Assembly: GCA_035628035.1 (NCBI GenBank)
Contig: DASPKS010000225.1
Location: forward strand, 1-37,757
Source of the DNA: DASPKS01 sp035628035
GTDB lineage: Bacteria; Bacteroidota; Rhodothermia; Rhodothermales; Rubricoccaceae
Direction: 5' to 3'
DNA length: 37,757 nucleotides
Shown here: positions 1-7,702 of the stretch, one piece after another
How positions within the stretch are numbered: position 1 is the first letter of the stretch
Layout: each line of letters opens with the position of its first letter
Position numbers and translations under genes: made by a program
The notes under the pieces: generated by a model
The model's database searches: none
Told to the model about the DNA's origin: nothing
Seen by the model: only the letters and a program-made list of their open reading frames with translations

Positions 1-1
1 C

Positions 2-424
2 GTCGAACTACTCCGGCTCCCCCGAACGGTAGGGGCGCACCCCGACACAGGCACGGAGATCAAGGCGAACATCGGGCGGTTTGGTCCCTATGTCCAGCAC
101 GGCTCCACCTTCGCCTCGCTCAAGCCCGAGGACGACGTGATGACGGTCACGCTCGACCGCGCGCTTGAGCTTATCGCGTCGAAGACGCGCGGCAGCCAGG
201 CCCTCCGTCAGCTTGGCCGCCACCCGGAGACAGGCGACCTCATCGAGGTATTCGAGGGCCGCTACGGGCCATACGTCAAGAGCGGCAAGGTGAACGCCAC
301 GCTCCCGAAGGGGACGACGCCCGAGCGCGTCACGCTCGAAGAGGCGGTGCAGCTTCTCGCCGAGAAAGCGGCGAAGGGCGGCGGCAAACCGAAGGGTAGG
401 CGTCGCTCGGCCAAGGCCAGCTGA
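2..424 (+). CDS. topA: DNA topoisomerase I, C-terminal end (partial, 5' cut by window)
   Basis: About 140 residues of the C-terminal end of type IA DNA topoisomerase, which relaxes negative supercoils. The frame is open from base 2 and ends in TGA at 422-424. Two copies of the C-terminal topoisomerase repeat are visible, each with a glycine-rich core: IGRFGPYVQHG, then EGRYGPYVKSGKVNATLPKG about 65 residues later. Each is followed by a helix of the type TLDRALELIASK or TLEEAVQLLAEK. The lysine/arginine-rich tail (KGGGKPKGRRRSAKA) is typical of bacterial TopA ends. The catalytic tyrosine domain lies upstream, outside the window. The gene converges on the acetyltransferase, with 6 bases between the two stops. 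An ATG at 137 is internal, not a start. Confidence 0.88.
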   Translation, partial: VELLRLPRTVGAHPDTGTEIKANIGRFGPYVQHGSTFASLKPEDDVMTVTLDRALELIASKTRGSQALRQLGRHPETGDLIEVFEGRYGPYVKSGKVNATLPKGTTPERVTLEEAVQLLAEKAAKGGGKPKGRRRSAKAS

Positions 425-430
425 GCACGA

Positions 431-883
431 TCACCCCCCGAGGTCGATCCACATCACGTAATGCGGACCGATATCGGGGAGGTCGAACTCCGGCCCTATG
501 GTCTGGAGGCCCATCCGGAGGTAGAAGTCGAGCGCGACGACGCGGGCGTTGCACCAGAGGAGCCGCGCCCCGTGCGCACGGGCATGGTCGAAGCACGCTT
601 CGAGGAGCAGCCTCCCATGTCCGGCGCCGCGCACCTCCGGTAGCGTCGCCATGCCGCGCAGGCGGAACGCCTCGCCGGGGGGAAGCTGGTCCGCGTATTC
701 CGGTGGGGGGGGCTCGGGGTAGATCGTCGCAATGCCAACGAGACGGTCGCTTTCGAACGCACCGACGTGGAGGCCCGCCGGGTGATCGTCGCCGGGGTAG
801 ACCAGCTCGTCGGGCCGCTTGCCCGGGCGGAGGACGGCTGCCCGGAGCGCCCGCGTTTCCTCGGCCGTGATGGGGCGGGTCAT
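431..883 (-). CDS. GNAT family N-acetyltransferase
   Basis: A 150-residue single-domain GNAT acetyltransferase expected to move an acetyl group from acetyl-CoA to an amine; the substrate is not evident. The acetyl-CoA pyrophosphate loop is visible as VRGAGHGRLLL (R/Q-x-x-G-x-G/A) near residue 85, preceded by the strand FRLRGMATLP and followed by the ALDFYLRMGLQ motif common in this fold. The frame runs open further upstream, but I chose the ATG at 883 because it begins the recognisable domain and forms an ATGA overlap with the stop of the upstream glycosyltransferase. It is therefore the last, translationally coupled gene of a TPR-GT4-GNAT operon. A role in modifying a sugar or surface polymer is only inference from context. 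Confidence 0.85.
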   Translation of the reverse strand: MTRPITAEETRALRAAVLRPGKRPDELVYPGDDHPAGLHVGAFESDRLVGIATIYPEPPPPEYADQLPPGEAFRLRGMATLPEVRGAGHGRLLLEACFDHARAHGARLLWCNARVVALDFYLRMGLQTIGPEFDLPDIGPHYVMWIDLGG

Positions 884-2112
884 GCGAGCGAAGGCATGGG
901 CGGGGCCGCGCAGTAGTACGTCAGCCGCTTCTCTACGACGGCCTCCCAGGAAAAAGTGTGCGCTACGTCGAGGGCCTTCTGGCAAAGCGCCCGGTAGTCC
1001 TCCTCGGGCATGTCGAGGACGGACTGGATCGCATCGGCCAGGGCCGTTGGGTCCTCGGCGGGGATGAGGGGGCCGACGCTGTAGCTGTCGGGCCCGCCCA
1101 GGCGCGTGACGACGACGGGGAGGCCGCACCCCATCGCCTCCAGCGCGGCCAGCCCGAACCCCTCCTCGCGAGAGGGCATCACGCTCACCCGCGCCACGTT
1201 GTGGAAGTCGCGCACCACCTCGTAGGGCTGGTGGCCGAGGAAGTGGCAGCCCTCCATCGAGTAGGCTTCGAGCCGTTCATGATCCAGCACGTTCTCCAGC
1301 CGGCCCGACCCGAACAGGATGAGGTCGGGCGCGTTCTGAAGCCGGGCGCGGAGGAGGCGGTTCGCCTCCAGCAGCACGTCCACCCCTTTCGTGCGGGAGA
1401 GCTTCCCGGCGAAGGTGACGATGGGCGCTTCGGGTGGGATCGAGAGACCGTGCTCCGCCAAGAGCCGCTCTCGGTCTACCTCAGCCGGCTGGAAGACCTC
1501 GCGGTCGTACCCGTTCCCCATCACAACGACGTGCTCTGGGGCCACCTCGTACAGCCCGACGATCTCCGACCGATTCGCCTCCGACAAGGCGAATACCTTC
1601 GAGGCCTCTCGCGCCGCACGGATAGCGAGGGGCCGCATCCGGGCGTCGTCATGGAACGCCATCTGGTCGCTGTGGTGGGCCATTACGAAGTAGGGCAAGC
1701 CGAGCGCAGCCGCCGCGAACGGCATGGCCCAGATATGCTGGCACTCGATCACGTCGGGGCGGAAGGCGGAAACGACTTCGCGCAGGCGATCGCTGAAGTG
1801 GTCGATGAAGAGCGAGAGTTGGTCGTCCGAAAGCGCCGCGTAGGTCCAGGCCCAGTCGAAGTTCGCGGGGTTGGGGTCCGGGATCATCAGGGGGAACGTG
1901 TAGAGGCGGACGCCGTCGCGCTCGATGGGGAAAGACCATGGGAAGTGCCTCGCCCTCGGCGCCGGGTTGCCTTCGACTTCGGGGGCTCCTTCCGTGACGG
2001 GGTAGAGCACGCCGACTTCGTGTCCGAGCGCGGCGAGGCGTTCGGCGAGTGCGGCGACGACGGTCCCGCTGCCGGTTCCCCATCCACCGGTCATCGTGAA
2101 CAGCACCCGCAT
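880..2112 (-). CDS. Glycosyltransferase family 4 (GT-B fold)
   Basis: A 410-residue cytoplasmic glycosyltransferase of the GT4/GT1 Pfam group, transferring a sugar from a nucleotide-sugar donor to an unknown acceptor. The N-terminal Rossmann half begins with MRVLFTMTGGWGTGSG, a glycine-rich acceptor-side loop, and has the HHSDQ segment near residues 146-150. The C-terminal donor half begins near residue 231 with FAGKLSRTKGVDVLLEA, and SREEGFGLAALEAMG (314-328) carries the E-x7-E donor-binding motif. Length is normal for the family. The gene sits 2 bases after the stop of the TPR protein and overlaps the acetyltransferase start by 4 bases. Genes of polysaccharide or glycolipid synthesis often look like this, but no neighbouring polymerase or flippase is present to identify the product. 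Confidence 0.9.
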   Translation of the reverse strand: MRVLFTMTGGWGTGSGTVVAALAERLAALGHEVGVLYPVTEGAPEVEGNPAPRARHFPWSFPIERDGVRLYTFPLMIPDPNPANFDWAWTYAALSDDQLSLFIDHFSDRLREVVSAFRPDVIECQHIWAMPFAAAALGLPYFVMAHHSDQMAFHDDARMRPLAIRAAREASKVFALSEANRSEIVGLYEVAPEHVVVMGNGYDREVFQPAEVDRERLLAEHGLSIPPEAPIVTFAGKLSRTKGVDVLLEANRLLRARLQNAPDLILFGSGRLENVLDHERLEAYSMEGCHFLGHQPYEVVRDFHNVARVSVMPSREEGFGLAALEAMGCGLPVVVTRLGGPDSYSVGPLIPAEDPTALADAIQSVLDMPEEDYRALCQKALDVAHTFSWEAVVEKRLTYYCAAPPMPSLA

Positions 2113-2114
2113 GG

Positions 2115-3023
2115 CTACTCCACCACGCGGTATCGATAGGAAAGGGGCACCCGCCGCGTCCAGACAGGCAGGGTGAAAGTTGCGGTCTCGTCGTCCGCCG
2201 GTGCGGTCAGGATCACGGACCCTTCGGGGTGGAGCCCGTGGGGATCGAGCAGCGTGAAGGTCAGCCGGATAGGCGTCCCCGGCTCAGCCCGGCCCCTAAC
2301 GTAGGAGCCCGCCACGGTCGTCGTGTCGTTGAGGGTCCGTAGTCGAACGTCCTCGATGCGGATCGGGAGGGCGTCGGCGCTGTCGAGTACGGCCAAGGCC
2401 CGGAGACGGTCCTCCGCTTCGCCCGAGGCCTCGAACTGCCCTCGGTGCGCGTTGAAGAGGACCACGCGCGCGTTGTAATTGAGCGGGTCAACGGCTACGA
2501 GCCGCTCTGCGACAGCCACCAAGGCGTTCCACTCCTCCTGCCGGTAGAGCGTAAGGGCGAGGTTGTAGAGGGCATCGCGGTGGTGGGGCACGGCCGCCAG
2601 CACCGCCTCACTCGCGGGCCGCGCCTCGTCGAGCCGACCCTGCTGGAAAAGCTCGGCGCCGGCGTAGAGGAGGCCGAGGACCGTGTCGAGGTAGTCGCTC
2701 GCCCAGGGGTCCTCTCCCACGATGGGGGGCCCGGGATCCGTGATCGTGAGGGCCCGCAGCGCGCGGGCATACCAGGGGATGGCCGCCTCGTGATCGCCTC
2801 GCCGGGCAGCGAGGAGGCCGAGGTTGTACGCCGCGCCTGCGAGTAAGGAATCCAGGTGGTAGGCTTCCTCGAAGGCGGTGATCGCCGCGAGCGTGTCGCC
2901 CTCCATGATGGCTGTGTAGCCCCGCGCGAAGGCCTCCTCCGCGGGCGTAGGCGGCCTGGGCTCCGGCTGGGCGTGGGCGCCGAACGGTATGAGGAGGAAT
3001 GCGAGGGCGAGGAGGTAGCGCAT
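2115..3023 (-). CDS. Secreted tetratricopeptide-repeat protein
   Basis: A 302-residue exported protein. A clear Sec signal peptide (MRYLLALAFLLIPFGAHA, cleavage expected after AHA) is followed by TPR-like helical pairs at about residues 25-95 (GYTAIMEGDTLAAITAFEEA, then AAYNLGLLAARRGDHEAAIP) and again at 115-185. The last hundred residues are beta-rich and close with SYRYRVVE, suggesting a C-terminal beta-sandwich. It is the first gene of the operon that continues into the glycosyltransferase 2 bases downstream. A periplasmic scaffold role is plausible from the TPRs; nothing identifies a partner. I do not recognise a named family. Confidence 0.82.
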   Translation of the reverse strand: MRYLLALAFLLIPFGAHAQPEPRPPTPAEEAFARGYTAIMEGDTLAAITAFEEAYHLDSLLAGAAYNLGLLAARRGDHEAAIPWYARALRALTITDPGPPIVGEDPWASDYLDTVLGLLYAGAELFQQGRLDEARPASEAVLAAVPHHRDALYNLALTLYRQEEWNALVAVAERLVAVDPLNYNARVVLFNAHRGQFEASGEAEDRLRALAVLDSADALPIRIEDVRLRTLNDTTTVAGSYVRGRAEPGTPIRLTFTLLDPHGLHPEGSVILTAPADDETATFTLPVWTRRVPLSYRYRVVE

Positions 3024-3046
3024 GAGGAGCGAGGGCTAGGCGTCCT

Positions 3047-3054
3047 TCAAGCTA
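3047..3054 (-). promoter_or_regulatory. Possible -7 element of the TPR-GT4-GNAT operon
   Basis: On the minus strand the sequence reads TAGCTTGA, resembling the Bacteroidetes -7 box TAnnTTTG, about 24 bases ahead of the ATG of the TPR gene. No TTTG-like -33 box is visible at the right distance, so this is a weak call. Confidence 0.2.
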
Positions 3055-3083
3055 GGGCTTCGCGTCCCCCACCGTCCTCGACG

Positions 3084-4187
3084 TCACCGGGAGCCCTGCG
3101 CGAGCACGGCGATCCCCACGATGATGAGCAGGACCGCGAGAACCGTCAGGGCAATCTTGACAGCGCTCCACGGCCGCTCCCCGTGTACCTCGCCCGTCCG
3201 TGCGTTGATGGCGAACCGGTAGGGCTTCTCCTTGAACCGGTATGTCGCCAGCCAGACGGGGATGAGGATGTGCTTGAAGGTCACGTCCTCGTAGGTGGTC
3301 GCCTTGTGGAGGATCTGCTGCTCGTCGCCGCCGATGTCGTGGCGGATGGAGGTGTCGATGGCCGGCTGCATGAGCCCCTGCGCGATCTCGAACCCCTGCT
3401 CCAGCTCGACGGTGTAGTGCTCCGTGCGGAAGCCGGCGAGGTAGTCGTCGCGATAGGGGACGAGGGCCGGCCACTCCTCCGGGGTGATCTTCGGGCGCCA
3501 CACTTCTGGAAGCGTCGTGCTCGCCGTCACCAGGAGGTCGTCGAAGGTGTTGGTGACGTGCCCGCTCGCGGGGTACCACCGGGTATGGCGCACCTGCCGC
3601 GTGCGCGTGACGGGCTTCCCGTTCTCCGTCGTCGTGTACGTCTCGGTGGTGTAGTACCACTCGCCGCGGCGGCCCGTGTAGCCGGTCTCCGTCCGCGCGT
3701 CGAACGTCCAGTGCGGGATGTAGAGGCCGGCAAGGCGGCCCTGGGTCTTCGCCTGCGCTTTGAGCGCGTTCGGGGCGAACCAAAGCCCGGCAATCCACTT
3801 CCGGAAGGCCTCTTTCGCCTCGGCCTCCGTGATCTTGAAGGGGAGCACCCCCTCCGGCTTCATCAGCCGCGTGGAGGCGCCCTGGAGGACGAGCGGCGCC
3901 CCGCAGAACGCGCAGAAGTCCGCCGTCACGTTGGGGGGGAGCGTCGTCTCGGCCCCGCAGTTCGTGCACTTCGCCGTGATGGCCTCGATGGTTTCGTGCT
4001 GCCCGGCCAGCGCGGCGAGCTCCGCTCGGAAGTCGCGCTCAGCGACGGTGCCTTCCATGGGCGCCACTTCATTCTCAGCGCCGCAGTAGGGGCACACGAG
4101 GCGGTCGGTCCCCGGCGCAAAGGCGAGGTCCGCCCCGCACTGCGCGCAGGGGAAGTGCTGAAGCGTCCGCGCGGCGGTGGTCTCCAT
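3084..4187 (-). CDS. Double zinc-ribbon, C-terminally membrane-anchored protein (YdjG-like)
   Basis: A 367-residue protein with two rubredoxin-type zinc ribbons at the N-terminus: C14-x2-C17 with C32-x2-C35, and C74-x2-C77 with C92-x2-C95. A beta-rich central region (about 100-335) contains IPHWTFDARTETGYTGRRG and HILIPVWLATYRFKEKPYRF. One hydrophobic helix (about 343-362, ALTVLAVLLIIVGIAVL) precedes a very short tail, so it is probably tail-anchored in the inner membrane. It starts 5 bases after the stop of the SPFH gene. Bacillus subtilis has an equivalent pairing, the zinc-ribbon membrane protein YdjG with the SPFH protein YdjI, where YdjG/YdjH help place YdjI and PspA at the membrane. Database entries often mislabel such proteins as primosomal or TFIIB-like; I see no helicase features. 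Confidence 0.82.
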   Translation of the reverse strand: METTAARTLQHFPCAQCGADLAFAPGTDRLVCPYCGAENEVAPMEGTVAERDFRAELAALAGQHETIEAITAKCTNCGAETTLPPNVTADFCAFCGAPLVLQGASTRLMKPEGVLPFKITEAEAKEAFRKWIAGLWFAPNALKAQAKTQGRLAGLYIPHWTFDARTETGYTGRRGEWYYTTETYTTTENGKPVTRTRQVRHTRWYPASGHVTNTFDDLLVTASTTLPEVWRPKITPEEWPALVPYRDDYLAGFRTEHYTVELEQGFEIAQGLMQPAIDTSIRHDIGGDEQQILHKATTYEDVTFKHILIPVWLATYRFKEKPYRFAINARTGEVHGERPWSAVKIALTVLAVLLIIVGIAVLAQGSR

Positions 4188-4192
4188 CGCGC

Positions 4193-5350
4193 TCAGCCCT
4201 TGGCTTTCGGATCCTCAGGCGGGGGCGGCGGGGCGGCCGGCGGCGCGTCGGCCTTTGGGGAGACGGGAGGGGGCGGCGGCGGCGGGACAGCGGCGAACAC
4301 CTCGCGCAGGGCGTCGAGCTCGCCGGCGGGCTGCCAGCCTTCCATCCCCTGCGACCACACCATCGTCTCGCGGGTGAGGCGGCCCGACTGCGCCTGCGTG
4401 CGGAGTGTCTGGAGGTCGTACGGCCCCTGCGACTGCCCGTCGGCAGCGACGTGGAACTGCCGGCCCTGCGGCAGCGGGGGCGGTGTGCCGCCTTGGGCGC
4501 CCATCCCCTGGCTCATCTGGTTCGCCATCGCGAAGCCCATCCCCATGCCCATGCCGCCAGCGGCCATCCCCCCGGGGTTCTCGGCCGCCTTCTCCATCGC
4601 CTGTGCGGCCTGGAACTGCGTGTAGGCGCCGAGGTCACCGACGATCCCCATGCTCGTCCGTTTGTCGAGGACCTGCTCGACCTCTGGGGGCAGCGAGATG
4701 TTCTCGACGAGGAGCGAGGTGATGTGGATGCCGTACCCCTTGAACTCCTCCTCGATCCGCTTGAGCACGAACCCGCCCAGCTCGTCGTAGTTGGCGGCGA
4801 GGTCGAGCGCAGCCAGCTTGCTCTCGGCCAGCACGTCGGTGAACCGCGCGACGATGAGGTTGCGGAGCTGGTTGGCGAGGTCGCCCGCCTGGAAGTGCCC
4901 GTCGGTGCCGACGATCTCACGGATGAGTGCGGCGGGGTCGCCCACGCGGAAGGCGTACGTGCCGAAGGCGCGGAGGCGCAGCGGCCCGAACTCGGGGTCG
5001 CGGAGCATGATGGGGTTCTTCGTGCCCCACTTCTGATCGGTGAACTGGCGGGTGTTGACGAAATAGACCTCGGCCTTGAACGGGCTCTCGAACCCGTACT
5101 TCCAGCCCTGGATCGTCGAGAGGATCGGGATGTTGGCCGTCTCCAAGGTGTAGGTCCCCGGTGGAAACACGTCCGCGAGCTTCCCCTCGTCGACGAACAC
5201 GGCCTCCTGCCCCTCGCGCACGACGAGCTTCGCGCCGTACTTGATCTCGTTGTTGTACCGCTCGAAGCGGTAGACGAGCGTGTCGGGCGAGTCATCGGTC
5301 CACTCGATGATGTCGATGAACTCGCCACGGATGCGGTCCCAGAGGCCCAT
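4193..5350 (-). CDS. SPFH-domain protein with C-terminal GYF_2 domain (YdjI-like)
   Basis: A 385-residue SPFH/band-7 protein of the virion-core-like (YdjI) group. The SPFH fold covers about residues 25-235, with FPPGTYTLETANIPIL near 62-77 and the helix and strand around EEFKGYGIHITSLLVENISL. A methionine/glycine-rich linker (260-285) leads to a GYF_2/DUF4339 domain at about 298-352 (GQSQGPYDLQTLRTQAQSG and MVWSQGMEGWQPAGEL), then a proline-rich tail. There is no transmembrane helix, so membrane binding probably depends on the zinc-ribbon partner encoded 5 bases downstream. Proteins of this type form oligomeric membrane scaffolds tied to envelope stress. The GYF_2 domain usually binds proline-rich peptides, so it could engage the protein's own tail or a neighbouring subunit; that is inference. 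Confidence 0.9.
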   Translation of the reverse strand: MGLWDRIRGEFIDIIEWTDDSPDTLVYRFERYNNEIKYGAKLVVREGQEAVFVDEGKLADVFPPGTYTLETANIPILSTIQGWKYGFESPFKAEVYFVNTRQFTDQKWGTKNPIMLRDPEFGPLRLRAFGTYAFRVGDPAALIREIVGTDGHFQAGDLANQLRNLIVARFTDVLAESKLAALDLAANYDELGGFVLKRIEEEFKGYGIHITSLLVENISLPPEVEQVLDKRTSMGIVGDLGAYTQFQAAQAMEKAAENPGGMAAGGMGMGMGFAMANQMSQGMGAQGGTPPPLPQGRQFHVAADGQSQGPYDLQTLRTQAQSGRLTRETMVWSQGMEGWQPAGELDALREVFAAVPPPPPPPVSPKADAPPAAPPPPPEDPKAKG

Positions 5351-5382
5351 CGGAGTCGGGGAAGGGTGAGGAGGAGGGGTCT

Positions 5383-5412
5383 ACGATACAGGCGCGGGCC
5401 CGCTCGGCGCAA
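5383..5412 (-). promoter_or_regulatory. Candidate promoter of the SPFH/zinc-ribbon operon
   Basis: Minus-strand reading gives TTGCGC (5407-5412), an 18-base spacer, then TATCGT (5383-5388), a weak sigma-70-like pair placed about 32 bases ahead of the ATG at 5350. It lies just beyond the terminator hairpin of the upstream M28 gene, which is where a promoter for this operon would be expected. Confidence 0.35.
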
Positions 5413-5430
5413 GCGGAGACGCCCCGTACG

Positions 5431-5469
5431 AAAAGCGGCGCGCCGGAGAGGACAGCCCCTCCGGCGCGC
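5431..5469 (-). terminator. Rho-independent terminator after the M28 peptidase
   Basis: Perfect 11-bp inverted repeat GCGCGCCGGAG (5438-5448) and CTCCGGCGCGC (5459-5469) with a 10-base loop. In the minus-strand RNA the stem is followed by CGCUUUU (5431-5437). A second small stem-loop, CTCAAGC-CTGT-GCTTGAG at 5469-5486, lies between it and the stop codon of the M28 gene at 5491. Orientation, position and U-run fit termination of the minus-strand transcript. Confidence 0.65.
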
Positions 5470-5490
5470 TCAAGCCTGTGCTTGAGGCTC

Positions 5491-7170
5491 TCAGTCGTGC
5501 GAATGCCCGTGGAGGTCCTCCTCGTCGAGGCCGGTGCCGGCGGGTGTGGCGGCCTGCTCGGCGAGGCGGAGCGGCTTGCGCGGGAGGCGGTCGTCGCGCT
5601 GGGCGGTGTGGTGGGCGAACGTGGCCATCACCGCCGCGGCCTGCTCGAGGTCGGCCTCCGAGAGGTGGTCGTAGGTGTCCATCGAGGTGTGCCACGTCTG
5701 GCTGCCGTAGGCGAGGCCGTCCTGGATGAACTGGAAGCCGGGGAGGCCGGCAGCGTCGAACGGGAGGTGGTCGGTGCCGCCCGTGTTGGCGAGCGTGAGC
5801 GTCTTGGCGGTCGAGTCGGCGAGGGCGTCGAGCCACGCGCGGAAGATGGGGCGGACGGCGTCGTTGCCCTGGAGGTACACGCCGCGGATGCGACCGGACC
5901 CGTTGTCGAGGTTGTAGTACGCCGAGAGCCGGTCGTGCTCGGGGCCGAGCGCCTGCGCCGGCTCTCCGTACCCCCCGAGGGTGGCGTAGTGCGCGTTCAC
6001 GTAGTTCGTCGAGCCGTGGAGCCCCTGCTCCTCGCCGGTCCAGAGCGCGAAGCGGATGGTGCGGCGGGGCCCCTGACCGGCCTGGGCGTAGTACGCTTGC
6101 AGCACGCGTGCCGCCTCCATCACCACCGCCGAGCCGGCGGCGTTGTCGGTGGCGCCGGTGCCGCCGTGCCACGAGTCGAGGTGGGCGCCGAGCATCACGA
6201 CCTCGTCGCGGAGCGCGGGGTCGGTGCCGGGGATCTCCGCGATCACGTTCTCCTCCGTGACGGGCTCCCGCGTCCAGCCCGCGTCGAAGTCGAGGTTGAC
6301 GCGGACGCGCTGCCCGGCCTCGACGAGCCGTACGAGGCGGTTGTAGTGCTCGGTGAGGACGACGAACTGCGGGACCGTCTCGACGCCGGCCTGGTAGGCC
6401 TGCGGGCGGTTCGTGTAGTTGGTCGGGTCCGGGGCCGGCACCGAGGCGCCCATCACGCGAATGGCGCCCGTGCCGCCGAGCGTCGAGGGCTCCAGCACCG
6501 CCAGCGGCCCCTCACCGACGACGAACGCGAGCCGCGCCGCGCTGAAGCGAGCGCGGGCCAGCGCCTCAGGCGAGTAGCGGCGCTGTCCGGCGGCCGTCGG
6601 CGAACCCGCGTTCGAGAGATCGAGGAGGTTCTGCGCGTCGCGGCGCTCGGCCAGCGGCTCGAAGCCTAGGTCTACGCTGCCAGGGTTGCCGAAGAGGACG
6701 ATTTTGCCGCGGAGGCGGCCGCGGTACTGCTCCAACTCCTCCTCCGTCGTCGCGTTGAAGATCACGACCTCGCCGGTACCTTCGGCGTCTGGGCTCCACG
6801 CCTTCGGGATGGCGTAGAGCGGGAACGTCTGCTCGGCAACGGTGGAACCGCTCGCCTCTGCGTTGACGACGAGGCGCTCGATCCACCAGCCGCGCCCGAA
6901 GGTGCCCCACGGGTCGAGGCGGGCGTTGGCGAGGCCCCACGAGGTGAACTGGCCCGCGGCCCACCGCTGGGCGGCGTCGAGCTGGGGCGAGCCCGTGAGG
7001 CGGGGGCCGAGGACATCGGTGAGCATGCGGGCCGTCTCCATCACCTGCCCGCGCTCCATCGCCTCGGCCTTCAGGAAGGCGACGGCGGCGGAGTCGATGG
7101 GCTCCTGTGCGAGGACAGGGGCAGCGAGGAACAGGAGGCCAGCGGCGAGGAGGCGGGAGCGGAGGGTCAT
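5491..7170 (-). CDS. Secreted M28 family zinc peptidase
   Basis: A 559-residue exported metallopeptidase, probably an aminopeptidase or carboxypeptidase using two zinc ions. The start is the ATG at 7170, which opens a signal peptide (MTLRSRLLAAGLLFLAAPVLA); earlier in-frame positions are not coding-like. A PA-type insert lies around 135-290. The M28 site is complete: GAHLDSWHGG (H330, D332), ATDNAAG (D342, bridging aspartate), WTGEEQG (E380 catalytic, E381), YYNLDNGSG (D422) and TWHTSMDTYDHL (H494). The tail ends in LHGHSHD, a small histidine cluster that could bind metal. It is followed by a strong terminator and preceded by a DUF1232 gene 37 bases upstream on the same strand. Confidence 0.93.
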   Translation of the reverse strand: MTLRSRLLAAGLLFLAAPVLAQEPIDSAAVAFLKAEAMERGQVMETARMLTDVLGPRLTGSPQLDAAQRWAAGQFTSWGLANARLDPWGTFGRGWWIERLVVNAEASGSTVAEQTFPLYAIPKAWSPDAEGTGEVVIFNATTEEELEQYRGRLRGKIVLFGNPGSVDLGFEPLAERRDAQNLLDLSNAGSPTAAGQRRYSPEALARARFSAARLAFVVGEGPLAVLEPSTLGGTGAIRVMGASVPAPDPTNYTNRPQAYQAGVETVPQFVVLTEHYNRLVRLVEAGQRVRVNLDFDAGWTREPVTEENVIAEIPGTDPALRDEVVMLGAHLDSWHGGTGATDNAAGSAVVMEAARVLQAYYAQAGQGPRRTIRFALWTGEEQGLHGSTNYVNAHYATLGGYGEPAQALGPEHDRLSAYYNLDNGSGRIRGVYLQGNDAVRPIFRAWLDALADSTAKTLTLANTGGTDHLPFDAAGLPGFQFIQDGLAYGSQTWHTSMDTYDHLSEADLEQAAAVMATFAHHTAQRDDRLPRKPLRLAEQAATPAGTGLDEEDLHGHSHD

Positions 7171-7207
7171 GGAGGCGGGGGAAGGATGCGAAAAAAATAG
7201 CACACCG

Positions 7208-7642
7208 TCAGAGCCGGGACAACGCCTGCTGCGGCTCCTCGTCGGTCTCCTCCTCATTTTCCCACGCCTCGAACCGGCGCACGTCGCGCCCGATGCTCTT
7301 CAGCACGAACCCCACGACGGCCGCGTCGTCGAGCCAGCCCAGGAAGGGGATGAAATCCGGGATGGTGTCGAGGGGGGAGAGGAAGTAGAGGAGGGCGCCC
7401 ACTGTCAGGACGAGCGTTCGCCAGGGGACGGCGCGGTAGTCCCCCTCTCCATAAGCCCGCAGGAGGCGGAGGAGCGCCGGCACGTCGTCGCGGAGGGCAG
7501 CGAGGTGGGGCCGCTGGCGGGCGAGCTTCCGAGAAGCCCGTGAAACGAGCGATTGGAGGCGGCCTTGATCTGCCGCGTCCCGCTCAGCGCGGCGACGGAA
7601 GCGAGAGAAGCCGAGGGGAGCGCGGGGCGAGCCGTCGGGCAT
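7208..7642 (-). CDS. YkvA family protein (DUF1232)
   Basis: A 144-residue protein with the DUF1232 core FLSPLDTIPDFIPFLGWLDD at about residues 87-106, flanked by two hydrophobic segments (LVLTVGALLYF before it and AAVVGFVLKSI after it). Families of this kind are small membrane-associated proteins of unknown function. The N-terminal 60 residues are basic and probably cytoplasmic. The start is the ATG at 7642. It is divergent from the large propeller gene, with 60 bases between the starts, and may be co-transcribed with the M28 peptidase that begins 37 bases after its stop. Confidence 0.88.
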   Translation of the reverse strand: MPDGSPRAPLGFSRFRRRAERDAADQGRLQSLVSRASRKLARQRPHLAALRDDVPALLRLLRAYGEGDYRAVPWRTLVLTVGALLYFLSPLDTIPDFIPFLGWLDDAAVVGFVLKSIGRDVRRFEAWENEEETDEEPQQALSRL

Positions 7643-7654
7643 AGAGGCGGGTCG

Positions 7655-7662
7655 TATGTTCG
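7655..7662 (+). promoter_or_regulatory. Candidate -7 element for the propeller-protein gene
   Basis: TATGTTCG matches the Bacteroidetes -7 consensus TAnnTTTG at all but one position and lies 40 bases ahead of the ATG at 7703, inside the divergent intergenic space. No good TTTG box is visible 19 bases upstream, so the assignment rests on the -7 element alone. Confidence 0.35.
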
Positions 7663-7702
7663 CGGCCTAGCTACGTCCACCGTCCCGCTCGGTTCGCCCG
7701 CC

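Noticed and set aside
958..2139. 393-codon plus-strand open frame opposite the glycosyltransferase
   Set aside because: It lies entirely antisense to a gene with clear GT4 motifs and has a composition typical of a shadow frame.
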